Source of the DNA: an uncultured Modestobacter sp.
Lineage (GTDB): Bacteria; Actinomycetota; Actinomycetes; Mycobacteriales; Geodermatophilaceae
Reading direction: 5' to 3'
Length of the DNA: 64,000 nucleotides
Assembly: GCF_947486615.1 (NCBI RefSeq)
Contig: NZ_CANKUD010000006.1
Coordinates: 62,001 to 126,000, forward strand
Numbering within the stretch: the stretch's first letter is position 1; each line of letters opens with the position of its first letter. Below the pieces are notes generated by a model. That model saw nothing but the letters and a program-made list of their open reading frames with translations. It did no database searches and was not told where the DNA came from. The translations under genes were made by a program, and so were the position numbers. Below, one piece after another: positions 51,600 to 59,595 of this stretch.

Positions 51600-52775
51600 T
51601 CAGCGCTTGGGGTGTGACTCCTTCGTCGGCACCGGCGGGTCGGGCATCCCGTCGGCGACGACCGCGTCGCGGCGGCCCATCGGCTGGGGCTCGCCCTCGG
51701 TGGTGTCGGCCGCGGTCTGGTGCTCGGTCTCGGCGTTGATCTCCGCGCCCAGCAGCACCAGGTAGCAGGTCAGGTACAGCCACAGCATCAGCACGATCAC
51801 CCCGGCGATGGCGCCGTAGGTCTTGTCGTAGGACCCGAAGTTGTCCACGTAGATGCTGAACAGCAGGCTGACGACCGCCCAGATGACGGTGACCACCAGC
51901 GAGCCGAGGCTGACCCAGCGCAGCTTGGGGGCGTCCCGGTCCGGGGCCAGCCGGTACAGGACGGCCAGGGACCCGGCGATCACGGCCAGCAGCAGCACCC
52001 ACCGCAGCACCTGGGCCAGGACGGTGCCGAGGACGCCGAGGGGCAGCGCGTCGAGCACGACGGGCACCACCGCGATGAGCGCGAAGGTGAGCAGCACGAA
52101 GACGATCGCGCCCAGGGTGAGACCCAGGGCGAGCGCCTTGCGCTTGACGAAGCTGCGGGTCTCCACCTCGTCGTAGGCGAGGTTCACCGCGGTGATCAGG
52201 TTGCCGGTGCCGCCCGAGGCGCTCCACAGCGCAGCCAGGATGGAGACGATCAGGCTGACGGTCAGCGCACCGCCGCTGTTCTCGGTGATGTTGGTCAGCT
52301 GGGTGGTGAGCAGGGTCTGGGCGCTCTCCGGCAGCTGGTCCGACAGCGAGGCGATCTGGCTGGCGACCTGGTCGGGGGAGGCCACCAGGCCGTAGATCGA
52401 GATGGTCGCGATCAGTGCGGGGAAGACGGCCAGGAAGGCGAAGAAGGCCACCCCGGCACCGATGATCGGCATGTTGTCGGCGTTGTTCTCCGCCCACGCC
52501 CGCTTGACGATCTGCAGCCAGCCGCGCGGGGGGATCTCCGTGGGCTTCTCGGCGTGCACCCCCGGCATCTCGCTGCCGCTGGGCACCTCGGGCGCGGGCC
52601 GGGCCGCCTCCCGCGTCTCGGTGGCCACCACCGTCGACGACGTGGCCCCGCCGGGCGGACCGCTCGCGTCGTCCCGCTGTTCGGCGGCACGGGCCGCGGC
52701 CCGCCGTTCCGCCTTCTCCTGCACGCGCGCACGGATGTTGTCCACGGCGCTGCCCGGTCGCCCGGTGTCGACCAT
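51600..52775 (-). CDS. YihY/BrkB-family inner membrane protein
   Basis: A 391-residue polytopic membrane protein. About 85 disordered N-terminal residues precede the YihY core: IIGAGVAFFAFLAVFPALIA, SASGGTGNLITAVNLAYDEV, RSFVKRKALALGLTLG and the final YLVLLGAEINAETEHQ, with about six helices. The name BrkB (serum resistance) or RNase BN is historical and not a reliable function. ATG 52775 has SD GAGGGG. It is downstream of the DUF4235/DUF3618/holin-like cluster on the same strand, 41 bases apart. Confidence 0.9.
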   Translation of the reverse strand: MVDTGRPGSAVDNIRARVQEKAERRAAARAAEQRDDASGPPGGATSSTVVATETREAARPAPEVPSGSEMPGVHAEKPTEIPPRGWLQIVKRAWAENNADNMPIIGAGVAFFAFLAVFPALIATISIYGLVASPDQVASQIASLSDQLPESAQTLLTTQLTNITENSGGALTVSLIVSILAALWSASGGTGNLITAVNLAYDEVETRSFVKRKALALGLTLGAIVFVLLTFALIAVVPVVLDALPLGVLGTVLAQVLRWVLLLAVIAGSLAVLYRLAPDRDAPKLRWVSLGSLVVTVIWAVVSLLFSIYVDNFGSYDKTYGAIAGVIVLMLWLYLTCYLVLLGAEINAETEHQTAADTTEGEPQPMGRRDAVVADGMPDPPVPTKESHPKR

Positions 52776-52816
52776 CTGGGTGGTCCCCTCGTCTCGGGTG
52801 GTGGTCGGCTCGCGGG

Positions 52817-53089
52817 TCAGTCGCCGGGCCAGTTGCCGGTCAGCCTGGTGAACCCGCGCGCGCCGGCCCGGTCGATCACGGCCTTGGTGGCGCCGAACAG
52901 CGCGCCCTGGACGGCGGCGGCCAGCACCACCTCGCGCATCCCGTACTCGCTCTGCAGGGCGCCCGGTGCGTCGTCCTCGTGGGCGACACGCTTCCACACC
53001 TGCTTGAAGGCCGCTCCGGAGAGCGCGCCGGCCAGCACGCTCCCCAGCAGACCGAACGGGCGGTAGACGGCCTTGGGGCTCGGGCTCAC
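52817..53089 (-). CDS. DUF4235 membrane protein
   Basis: A 90-residue protein with two hydrophobic segments (PFGLLGSVLAGALSGAAFKQ, then EVVLAAAVQGALFGATKAVI), ending in GFTRLTGNWPGD, the usual DUF4235 layout. Its function is unknown. GTG 53089 overlaps the DUF3618 stop (GTGA), indicating coupled translation within the envelope-protein cluster. Confidence 0.88.
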   Translation of the reverse strand: MSPSPKAVYRPFGLLGSVLAGALSGAAFKQVWKRVAHEDDAPGALQSEYGMREVVLAAAVQGALFGATKAVIDRAGARGFTRLTGNWPGD

Positions 53090-53736
53090 CGGAGGACCCG
53101 GGCCAGCGTGCCCCGCCAGCCGCTGCGCCGGCGGGTCAGCCGCTGGGCGGTGGCGCGCTGGGTCGCGGCCAGCTGGGCCGTCGCCGCGCGCTGGCTCGCG
53201 GTGAGCCGGGCGGCCGCGGCCCGCTGGGTGGTGGTGACCCGGGTGGTGGCCGTGTGCCGGCGCGCGGCCCGGGCTCGGGCCGCTGCCTTCCGCCGGGCGG
53301 CGGTGCGCTCGGCGGCCGCCCGGCGGGCCGCGGCGCGCTCCTGGCCGGCCCGGCGTGCGGCGCGGGCGGCTGCGGCACGGCGCTCGGCGGCCCCCTTCGC
53401 CGCTGCGCGCTCGGCCCGGCCGGCCCGACGACGCCTCCGCCAGGCGACCAGGCCCACCAGCGCGGACACGGCCGCGACCCCGCCGCCGATCACCGCCGGG
53501 GGGTTCTCCCGGTAGGTCTCGACCGCGGTGTCCTTGGTGCGGTTGACGCCCTCGACGGCCGAGGTCCGGGCGCGGTCGGCGCTCTCCTTGGCCCGGCCGG
53601 GGACGTCCAGGCGGTGGCTCAGCTCGTCCACGGTGCGCCCGAGCTGCTCGCGGGTCTGCTCGATGTCGGCCCGGATGGCGTCGGGGTCGGTGGGCCCGGC
53701 GCCGCCGTCCGGCTTGCTGCTGTCGGCTCCGGTCAT
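53086..53736 (-). CDS. DUF3618 membrane protein with long basic repeat tail
   Basis: A 216-residue protein. Residues 15-80 match DUF3618 (DAIRADIEQTREQLGRTVDE, then LSHRLDVPGRAKE). One membrane helix follows (AVIGGGVAAVSALVGLVAW, about residues 81-99). The C-terminal 115 residues are Arg/Ala-rich with degenerate repeats (TASQRAATAQLAATQRATAQ) likely to form a long basic helix that could bind nucleic acid or phospholipid; this tail is longer than I would expect. ATG and stop overlap both neighbours by 4 bases. Confidence 0.87.
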   Translation of the reverse strand: MTGADSSKPDGGAGPTDPDAIRADIEQTREQLGRTVDELSHRLDVPGRAKESADRARTSAVEGVNRTKDTAVETYRENPPAVIGGGVAAVSALVGLVAWRRRRRAGRAERAAAKGAAERRAAAARAARRAGQERAAARRAAAERTAARRKAAARARAARRHTATTRVTTTQRAAAARLTASQRAATAQLAATQRATAQRLTRRRSGWRGTLARVLR

Positions 53737-54176
53737 CGGGACGCACTCTCCTTCACGGTGGCGACGTCGGTCTTGACGCTGGAGATGGCCTCGGTCGGCA
53801 CCGGTGGGGCGGCCTGCTGCACGTCCTTCTTGCCGATCAGGGCGAGGACGCCGGCGAGGGCGAAGAGCACGACCGCGACGATCACCGCCGAGAGCCAGGC
53901 CGGGACGGCGAGGGCCAACGCCAGCACGGCGGCAGCGACGAGCACCTGCAGGCCGAGGAAGCCGAACAGCCCGGCCCCACCGAACAGGCCGGCGCCGACG
54001 CCGAGCTTCTTGGCCTTGGTGCTGACCTCGGCCTGGGCCAGGCGCATCTCGTCCCGGACCAGCCGGGTCAGCTGGTCGGAGAGCTGACCGATCAGCTCAC
54101 CGGTCGAGGCGTTCTCCGGGGCGGGTGGCGGTGCGGTCACGCGGCTCGCGCCGGCGCCCGGGATGGGCTGGCTCAT
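53733..54176 (-). CDS. Phage-holin-family (PF07332-type) membrane protein
   Basis: A 147-residue protein: an amphipathic helix (STGELIGQLSDQLTRLVRDE, about residues 24-43), then two adjacent membrane helices (LGLQVLVAAAVLALALAVPA and LSAVIVAVVLFALAGVLALI). This is the chromosomal actinobacterial 'phage holin' family, not evidence of a prophage. It is the first gene of the DUF3618-DUF4235-YihY run, with 4-base overlap to DUF3618. Such sets are common in actinobacteria and are thought to be envelope-stress proteins. ATG 54176. Confidence 0.88.
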   Translation of the reverse strand: MSQPIPGAGASRVTAPPPAPENASTGELIGQLSDQLTRLVRDEMRLAQAEVSTKAKKLGVGAGLFGGAGLFGFLGLQVLVAAAVLALALAVPAWLSAVIVAVVLFALAGVLALIGKKDVQQAAPPVPTEAISSVKTDVATVKESASR

Positions 54177-54308
54177 GGGTCCTCCGCGGTCTCGGGCGTG
54201 GGTGGTGCCTGCACCATGCCCATGCACTTACCTTGTAAACCAAGATCGCCTGGACGTCGCGGAGGCCTTGCCACAGCGGCGGGAGCTGCCGTCGGGCCGC
54301 CGGGTCGC

Positions 54309-54314
54309 TAACCT
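54309..54314 (+). promoter_or_regulatory. -10 box, leaderless promoter of small hypothetical gene
   Basis: TAACCT lies exactly six bases before the ATG at 54321. Confidence 0.6.
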
Positions 54315-54320
54315 CCCGCC

Positions 54321-54533
54321 ATGAGCTGGACCTGGCAGCTGGAAGACGCCTCGGGTGCGCCCGTGGACCCCGCGACGCTCGGGGTGGAGGTGCCCGAGTG
54401 CGACAACCAGGGTGACGCCGAGTCCTGGCTGGGGGAGACCTGGCGCGACCTGCTGGAGCGTGGCGTCGCGACGGTCACGCTCCAGCAGGACGGCGAACGC
54501 GTCTACGGCCCGATGGGCCTGGCCGCCTCCTGA
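54321..54533 (+). CDS. Small conserved hypothetical protein
   Basis: A 70-residue acidic protein, MSWTWQLEDASGAPVDPATL, then AESWLGETWRDLLERGVATV and VYGPMGLA at the end. Similar short proteins occur widely in actinobacteria, with no function known to me. The leaderless -10 box supports both the gene and its start. It is followed by a hairpin and then by copy D of the dispersed element. Confidence 0.78.
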   Translation: MSWTWQLEDASGAPVDPATLGVEVPECDNQGDAESWLGETWRDLLERGVATVTLQQDGERVYGPMGLAAS

Positions 54534-54535
54534 CC

Positions 54536-54566
54536 GGGGTGGACGCCGCCGAGCGACGTCCACCCC
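54536..54566. terminator. Terminator hairpin
   Basis: GGGGTGGACG (54536-54545) pairs with CGTCCACCCC (54557-54566), immediately after the small hypothetical gene. Confidence 0.65.
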
Positions 54567-54579
54567 GCCCCGGCCCCCT

Positions 54580-54634
54580 GGCCCCCTTGCAGAGCCCGCC
54601 GCGAGCCTGCGAGTGGTGGGGGGCGAGGGGGTCC
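54580..54634 (+). repeat. Dispersed intergenic hairpin element, copy D
   Basis: Outer stem CCCCCTTGC (54582-54590) pairs with GCGAGGGGG (54623-54631) using one T-G wobble. On the minus strand it begins 4 bases after the aldo/keto reductase stop, with the shared flank GAAGGACC. Confidence 0.85.
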
Positions 54635-54638
54635 TTCC

Positions 54639-55622
54639 TCAGCCCCGGGAGGTCTTGGCCGGGTCGCGCTCGACGACGTCGCCCAGTGCCTCGTCGATAC
54701 GGGCCATGACCTCGGCCGGCAGCTCCACGCCGGCGGCCTTGACGTTGTCGTGCACCTGCTCGGGGCGGCTGGCCCCGATGATCGCCGCGGCGACGTTCTT
54801 GTTCTGCAGCACCCAGGCGACGGCCAGCTGGGCCATCGACAGACCGAGCTCGTCGGCGATCGGGCGCAGCTGCTGGACGCGGGTCAGCACGTCGTCGGTC
54901 AGGTAGTTCTTCATCGACCCGCCCACGGTGGCGTGACCGCCCCGGCTGTCGACCGGCGGCTGCTGTCCGGGCAGGTACTTGCCGGTGAGCACACCCTGGG
55001 CCAGCGGCGACCAGACGATCTGGGAGAGGCCCTCCTGCTCGCTGGTGGGCACCACCTCGGCCTCGATCACCCGCCACAGCATCGAGTACTGCGGCTGGTT
55101 GCTGATCAGCTGCACCTTGAGCTCGCGGGCGAGCTCGGCGGCGGCGGCGATCTCCTCCGCGCGCCACTCCGAGACGCCGAGGTACAGCACCTTGCCCTGC
55201 CGCACCAGGTCGGCGAAGGCGGTCATCGTCTCCTCCAGCGGCACCGAGGAGTCGTACCGGTGGGCCTGGTAGAGGTCGACGTAGTCGGTCTGCAGTCGCT
55301 GCAGCGACGCATTGCAGCTCTCCACGATGTGCTTGCGGGACAGGCCGCGGTCGTTGGCGCCGGGGCCGGTGGGCCAGTAGACCTTGGTGAAGATCTCCAG
55401 GCCCTCGCGACGCTGGCCGGCCAGCGCCCGGCCCAGCACCGACTCGGCCTTGGTGCCGGCGTACACGTCCGCGGTGTCGAAGGTGGTGATCCCGACGTCG
55501 AGGGCGGCCCGCACGCAGGCGTGCGCGGCGTCCTCCTCGACCTGGCTACCGTGGGTCAGCCAGTTGCCGTACGCGATCTCGGAGATGGTCAGGCCGGAAC
55601 GGCCCAGGCGTCGTGTCTGCAC
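54639..55622 (-). CDS. Aldo/keto reductase family protein
   Basis: A 327-residue NADP(H)-dependent TIM-barrel oxidoreductase related to the voltage-gated K+ channel beta-subunit group. The catalytic tetrad is visible: Asp in GITTFDTADVYAG (with its Tyr), Lys in IFTKVYW, His in YQAHRYDS. NADP-binding residues lie in LISNQPQYSM and IIGASRPEQVHDNVKA. Physiological substrate unknown. GTG 55622 has a TACCGT box six bases upstream. Copies D and E of the dispersed hairpin lie directly at its 3' and 5' sides. Confidence 0.92.
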   Translation of the reverse strand: MQTRRLGRSGLTISEIAYGNWLTHGSQVEEDAAHACVRAALDVGITTFDTADVYAGTKAESVLGRALAGQRREGLEIFTKVYWPTGPGANDRGLSRKHIVESCNASLQRLQTDYVDLYQAHRYDSSVPLEETMTAFADLVRQGKVLYLGVSEWRAEEIAAAAELARELKVQLISNQPQYSMLWRVIEAEVVPTSEQEGLSQIVWSPLAQGVLTGKYLPGQQPPVDSRGGHATVGGSMKNYLTDDVLTRVQQLRPIADELGLSMAQLAVAWVLQNKNVAAAIIGASRPEQVHDNVKAAGVELPAEVMARIDEALGDVVERDPAKTSRG

Positions 55623-55628
55623 GACACG

Positions 55629-55634
55629 ACGGTA
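55629..55634 (-). promoter_or_regulatory. -10 box, leaderless promoter of aldo/keto reductase gene
   Basis: TACCGT on the minus strand, exactly six bases before the GTG at 55622. Confidence 0.5.
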
Positions 55635-55659
55635 CTTAGGCCGGGTAATGACCAGCCGC

Positions 55660-55715
55660 GGCCCCCTCGCAGGGTCCCGCCACGAGCCTGCGAGTGGTGG
55701 GGGGCGAGGGGGTCC
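55660..55715 (+). repeat. Dispersed intergenic hairpin element, copy E
   Basis: Outer stem CCCCCTCGC (55662-55670) pairs perfectly with GCGAGGGGG (55704-55712). On the minus strand it starts 4 bases after the DUF3043 stop, with flank TAAGGACC. An alternative inner stem CTCGCAGG/CCTGCGAG is also possible in this copy. Confidence 0.85.
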
Positions 55716-55719
55716 TTAT

Positions 55720-56334
55720 TCAGACCTCCGCGCCGAGGGCGACCTGCGGCTTGGGGAAGCGCCAGCGGCGGATCATCGTGGCCCGGCTGACGCCGTACCA
55801 GATCAGGCTGCGGGTGCGCTGCGTGGTGTTCGGGAAGCGCTCGGCCACCGTCTTCTTGATCTTGCGGCCCAGGATGACCGAGTCGCCGATGATGACCAGG
55901 AAGAAGGCGAACCAGATGAAGACGGTGTAGCTCTGCACGGCCGGGTTCGGGATGAAGTAGCCGACCAGCACCAGGGCTGCGACGACCAGGAAGACGCTGC
56001 CGGCGTTGCGGCGGGCGTCGACGAGGTCGCGCACCAGCCGACGCTCGGGGCCGCGGTCACGGGCGGGCAGTGAGCTGTCGTCCCCGCGGGCGGCTGCCTC
56101 GCGGGCGCTGCCCCGGCCGGCGGCCTGCTGCTCGCGCATCCGCCGGTAGGCCTCCTTGCGGGTGGTTGGCGGCGGGGGCACCGGCCCGCTGCGCCGGCCC
56201 TGGGCCTCGTTGCGCCGTGGGGTGGGTCGTCCCTTGCCCACGGCCGTGCTCCCGGCCAGCTGGGTGGTCAGGTCGGACTGGGCGTCCGGGGTCGTCGCGG
56301 AGTCGGCGCGGCGGCCGGGCAGGCGGAGCTTCAC
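55720..56334 (-). CDS. DUF3043 membrane protein
   Basis: A 204-residue protein: a charged, Pro/Arg-rich N-terminal half (GKGRPTPRRNEAQGRRSGPV is family-typical), two membrane helices (SVFLVVAALVLVGYFIPNPA, then FIWFAFFLVIIGDSVILG), and a basic C-terminal segment (RRWRFPKPQVALG). This is the conserved actinobacterial DUF3043 family, function unknown, usually next to the HesB/IscA gene as here. The GTG at 56334 has a TAGACT box eight bases upstream. Confidence 0.88.
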   Translation of the reverse strand: MKLRLPGRRADSATTPDAQSDLTTQLAGSTAVGKGRPTPRRNEAQGRRSGPVPPPPTTRKEAYRRMREQQAAGRGSAREAAARGDDSSLPARDRGPERRLVRDLVDARRNAGSVFLVVAALVLVGYFIPNPAVQSYTVFIWFAFFLVIIGDSVILGRKIKKTVAERFPNTTQRTRSLIWYGVSRATMIRRWRFPKPQVALGAEV

Positions 56335-56550
56335 GGCCGGTGAGTCTACGTGGCCGCGGGCGCCGTCCGGTGTCGTCCGCTGCTCTCCGGCCAGGCGTCG
56401 TCCCCCGTCCGGATGGGTGCGGATGCGCCCTCGGTCGGCGAGAGCGCCGTACAGTGGGAAGCAGCTCCGCCACGGCGGTGTTGGAAGCTCCGGCAGTCCG
56501 TCCCCGCGACGGGCCGTGCAGGACACCCTCGAGTGTGGGAGGACCACGAC

Positions 56551-56907
56551 ATGACCGTGCAGGACACGCAGGCCCCCGGCGCCACCGGCGTCATCCTCAG
56601 CGAGCCCGCCGCGTCGAAGGTGAAGACGCTGCTGGAGCAGGAGGGCCGCGACGACCTGCGGCTGCGCATCGCCGTGCAGCCCGGTGGCTGCTCGGGTCTG
56701 CGCTACCAGCTGTTCTTCGACGAGCGATTCCTCGACGGCGACCAGACCTTCGAGTTCAGTGGCACCGAGGTGATCGTCGACCGGATGAGCATCCCGTACC
56801 TCAGTGGCGCGACGATCGACTTCGTCGACACCATCGAGAAGCAGGGCTTCACCATCGACAACCCGAACGCCGGCGGCTCCTGCGCCTGCGGCGACAGCTT
56901 CCACTGA
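56551..56907 (+). CDS. erpA: HesB/IscA/ErpA-type iron-sulfur carrier
   Basis: A 118-residue A-type carrier that would deliver Fe-S clusters. The three conserved cysteines are present in PGGCSGLRY and in GGSCACGDSFH. Length and the ILSEPAASKVKTLLEQEG start are typical. ATG 56551 follows GGGAGGACC. In M. tuberculosis the homologue (Rv2204c) also sits near asnB and ctaC, compatible with supplying respiratory or other Fe-S proteins; the specific clients are inference. Confidence 0.93.
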   Translation: MTVQDTQAPGATGVILSEPAASKVKTLLEQEGRDDLRLRIAVQPGGCSGLRYQLFFDERFLDGDQTFEFSGTEVIVDRMSIPYLSGATIDFVDTIEKQGFTIDNPNAGGSCACGDSFH

Positions 56908-56924
56908 TCGCCGGCTGAACCGCC

Positions 56925-56962
56925 ACGAGGCCCGGTTCCCCCTCGGGGGAGTCGGGCCTCGT
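56925..56962. terminator. Terminator hairpin between convergent genes
   Basis: ACGAGGCCCG (56925-56934) pairs with CGGGCCTCGT (56953-56962), with a nested CCCCCTCGGGGG. Confidence 0.75.
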
Positions 56963-56973
56963 CGTGTCCGGGG

Positions 56974-57285
56974 TCAGTCCACCGGGTCCGACGGCACTGG
57001 GATGGGGAGCCGACCGCCGGTCGGCACGGGCTCCGGGACCAGCGGGCCGGGGGTGAGGGACGGCGGTGGCTCCGCGGGGGTGACGAATGCCGGACTGCCC
57101 GGGCTCGTGAAGTCGCCCCTGGCGCTGTAGCTCGGCTCCGTGCCGGTCGGCGGGCTCGGCGGCGGAGGCGGCGAGGCGCACGCGCTCGGGGTGTCCGGAC
57201 AGACACCGTCGTCCGTGGAACAGCCGGCGAGCAGCCCGGCCACCGCCAGGGCGGCGACCAGACCGGCTCGCCGGCGGCGGGTCAC
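56974..57285 (-). CDS. Small lipoprotein
   Basis: A 103-residue exported protein: basic n-region, hydrophobic segment and lipobox (RAGLVAALAVAGLLAGC, Cys at about residue 21). The mature part is short, Pro/Ser-rich and likely disordered, with two further Cys (GVCPDTPSACAS). GTG 57285 overlaps the asnB stop by 4 bases (GTGA), so it is co-translated with asnB. Function unknown. Confidence 0.8.
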   Translation of the reverse strand: MTRRRRAGLVAALAVAGLLAGCSTDDGVCPDTPSACASPPPPPSPPTGTEPSYSARGDFTSPGSPAFVTPAEPPPSLTPGPLVPEPVPTGGRLPIPVPSDPVD

Positions 57286-59216
57286 AGCCGGACCGGGTAG
57301 ATCGGCTCGGGGATCTGCGGGGTGATCCGCTCCTCGACGAAGATGCCGTGCCAGATCATGAACACCAGCACCTCCCAGACCTGCCGGGCGATGCGCTTGC
57401 TGGGCACCTCGGCGTCCTGGAGCCGGTCCAGCAGGCCGAGCACGTGGTCGCGGTCGAGCCACTCGTCGGTCTGGCTGGCGGTCACGATGTCCCGGGCCCA
57501 CTCGTGCAGCGGGCCGGCCAGGAACTCCGCCGTCGGCACCGGGAAGCCCAGCTTGCGGCGGTTCATGATCTTCGGCGGCACGATCTGCCGCATCGCCTGG
57601 CGCAGCGCGTACTTGGTCGCGTCCCCGCGCGCAGGGACCCGCATCTCCAGCGGCAGGCTGCTGGCCAGGGCGAAGACCTCGGGGTCCAGGAACGGGACGC
57701 GCAGCTCCAGGGAGTTGGCCATCGTCATCTTGTCCGCCTTGACCAGGATGTCCCCGCGCAGCCAGGTGAACAGGTCGACGTACTGCATGGCCGTCACGTC
57801 GTCGTAGCCGGCCTCGCGGGTCTGCCGGTAGAGGGCCTCGGTGACCGTGACGTGCGACATGTCGGGGTCGTGACCGGGCAGCAGCTGGGCGAGCTCGGCG
57901 GCGTTGAGGTTGCGGGCGTTGCCGTAGTAGCGCTCCTCGAGCGGGATCGAGGCGCGCCGGAGCAGGTCCTGCCCGCGCACGCCCTCGGGGACCACCCGGG
58001 ACAGTGCGCCGAGCGCCCGTCGTCCGGCGGCTGGCAGCTTCGACGCCCAGGCGAGGCTGAGCGGCTCGCGGTAGATGGTGTAGCCGCCGAACAGCTCGTC
58101 GGCGCCCTCGCCGGAGAGCACCACCTTCACGTGCTTGCGCGCCTCGCGCGCCACGAAGTACAGCGGCACGAGCGCCGGGTCCGCGACCGGGTCGTCGAGG
58201 TACCAGACGACGGTGGGGATCGCGTCGGCGAACTCCTGCGCGGTGATCTCCACCGGCACGTGCCGGACGCCCAGGATCCGGGCCGACTCCGCGGCGATGT
58301 CGACCTCGGAGGTGGCCTCGCGCTGGAAGCCGACGGTGAAGGTGACCAGGTCGCTGTTGTACTTGTGCGCCAGGGCGGCGACGGCGGTGGAGTCGATCCC
58401 GCTGGAGAGGAAGGACCCGACGGTCACGTCGGCGCGCATGTGCTTGGCGACCGAGTCGTCCAGCACCTCGGCGATCCGGTCGTACAGCGCCTGTTCCGAC
58501 CCCGGGGTGACCGGCTTCGGGGCGAAGCTCGGGTGGAACCAGCGCTGCGTGTGCAGCTCGCCGTCCGCGACGGTGAAGCTGGTGCCGCTCTCGATCCGCC
58601 GGATGCCCCGGTGCAGCGTGGCCGGCTCGGGGACGTACTGGAGCGTCAGGTAGTGCTGCAGCGACGCCGGGTCGACGCCCCCGGCGCCGGGCGTGCCGCC
58701 GAGCAGCTCCAGCAGGGCCTTCTTCTCCGAGCTGAAGACCAGGCCGCCGTCGGCCAGGCGGGCGGTGAACAGCGGCTTGATACCGAAGGCGTCCCGGGCG
58801 CCGAACGCCGTCCCGGTCTCGGTGTCCCAGATGACGAAGGCGAACATCCCGCGCAGCCTCGGGACGACGGCCTCACCCCACAGGTGGTAGCCGGCGACGA
58901 TGGCCTCGGTGTCGCCCTCGGTGGCGAAGGTCGCACCGGCGGCCTTCAGCTCCTCGCGCAGCTCCAGGTAGTTGTAGATCTCGCCGTTGAAGACGATCCG
59001 GTACCGCCCGTCGGCGTAGGGCATCGGTTGCGGGCTGCCCTCGATGTCGATGAAGGCCAGCCGGTTGAAGCCCAGCACCGCGCGCGGGTCCGACCACACC
59101 TCCCGGTCGTCCGGGCCACGGTGCCGCAGGCAGCGCAGCGCGTGCTGCACCCCGGAGACCGTCTGCTCGTCGACCCGTTCGGCGTCGGTGGACAGGTAGG
59201 CCAGCAGGCCGCACAT
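57282..59216 (-). CDS. asnB: Asparagine synthase (glutamine-hydrolysing)
   Basis: A 644-residue class II amidotransferase. Cys2 of MCGLLAYL is the glutaminase nucleophile; RHRGPDD, NRLAFIDIEGSPQPM and FNGEIYNYLELREEL complete that domain. The synthetase domain has the PP-loop SSGIDSTAVAALAHK and LSGEGADELFGGY. It makes asparagine from aspartate, ATP and glutamine; mycobacterial AsnB-like proteins can instead amidate peptidoglycan DAP, which cannot be excluded. Terminal gene pair with the lipoprotein. Confidence 0.95.
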   Translation of the reverse strand: MCGLLAYLSTDAERVDEQTVSGVQHALRCLRHRGPDDREVWSDPRAVLGFNRLAFIDIEGSPQPMPYADGRYRIVFNGEIYNYLELREELKAAGATFATEGDTEAIVAGYHLWGEAVVPRLRGMFAFVIWDTETGTAFGARDAFGIKPLFTARLADGGLVFSSEKKALLELLGGTPGAGGVDPASLQHYLTLQYVPEPATLHRGIRRIESGTSFTVADGELHTQRWFHPSFAPKPVTPGSEQALYDRIAEVLDDSVAKHMRADVTVGSFLSSGIDSTAVAALAHKYNSDLVTFTVGFQREATSEVDIAAESARILGVRHVPVEITAQEFADAIPTVVWYLDDPVADPALVPLYFVAREARKHVKVVLSGEGADELFGGYTIYREPLSLAWASKLPAAGRRALGALSRVVPEGVRGQDLLRRASIPLEERYYGNARNLNAAELAQLLPGHDPDMSHVTVTEALYRQTREAGYDDVTAMQYVDLFTWLRGDILVKADKMTMANSLELRVPFLDPEVFALASSLPLEMRVPARGDATKYALRQAMRQIVPPKIMNRRKLGFPVPTAEFLAGPLHEWARDIVTASQTDEWLDRDHVLGLLDRLQDAEVPSKRIARQVWEVLVFMIWHGIFVEERITPQIPEPIYPVRL

Positions 59217-59256
59217 GCGGGAGGTCTCCAGGTGGTGGGAGGCGGGGGAGGGGCGG

Positions 59257-59595
59257 TCAGAGCGGCTGGCCGGCGCGCACCCGCGCCGTCACCCGCCGCT
59301 CGGCCCAGAACGACACGAACGGCACGACGCCGGCCAGGAAGACCAGGACGGTGCCCTTGGCGGTGAACCGCGCCTTTCGGGCCAGGTCGAAGGCGGCGAG
59401 CAGGTAGACGATGTAGAGGAAGCCGTGGATCGGCGACACGACCTCCGAGACCTCGGGGACCCCACCCCAGTGGTTCAGCGGCAGGGCCACGAAGACCACG
59501 ATGATGAGCATCACGCCGACCACGTACGCGAGGACCCGGTAGCGGCTCAGTGCGGTCGTCAGCTGCGCGGTGGACGTGGTGGTGTCAGCGGCCAC
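59257..59595 (-). CDS. DUF3817 membrane protein
   Basis: A 112-residue protein with three hydrophobic helices (VLAYVVGVMLIIVVFVALPL, then SPIHGFLYIVYLLAAFDLAR, then TVLVFLAGVVPFVSFWAERR). The His-containing PIHGFLYIVY is the DUF3817 hallmark. Homologues often lie near cytochrome oxidase genes or fused to transporters; function unknown. GTG 59595 has SD AGGAGGTG. It overlaps the preceding gene by 11 bases. Confidence 0.88.
   Translation of the reverse strand: MAADTTTSTAQLTTALSRYRVLAYVVGVMLIIVVFVALPLNHWGGVPEVSEVVSPIHGFLYIVYLLAAFDLARKARFTAKGTVLVFLAGVVPFVSFWAERRVTARVRAGQPL

Noticed and set aside
53733-54176. Prophage remnant suggested by the 'phage holin' family protein
   Set aside because: This holin-like family is a normal chromosomal gene in actinobacteria next to DUF3618. 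No integrase, capsid, lysin or attachment repeats are nearby.
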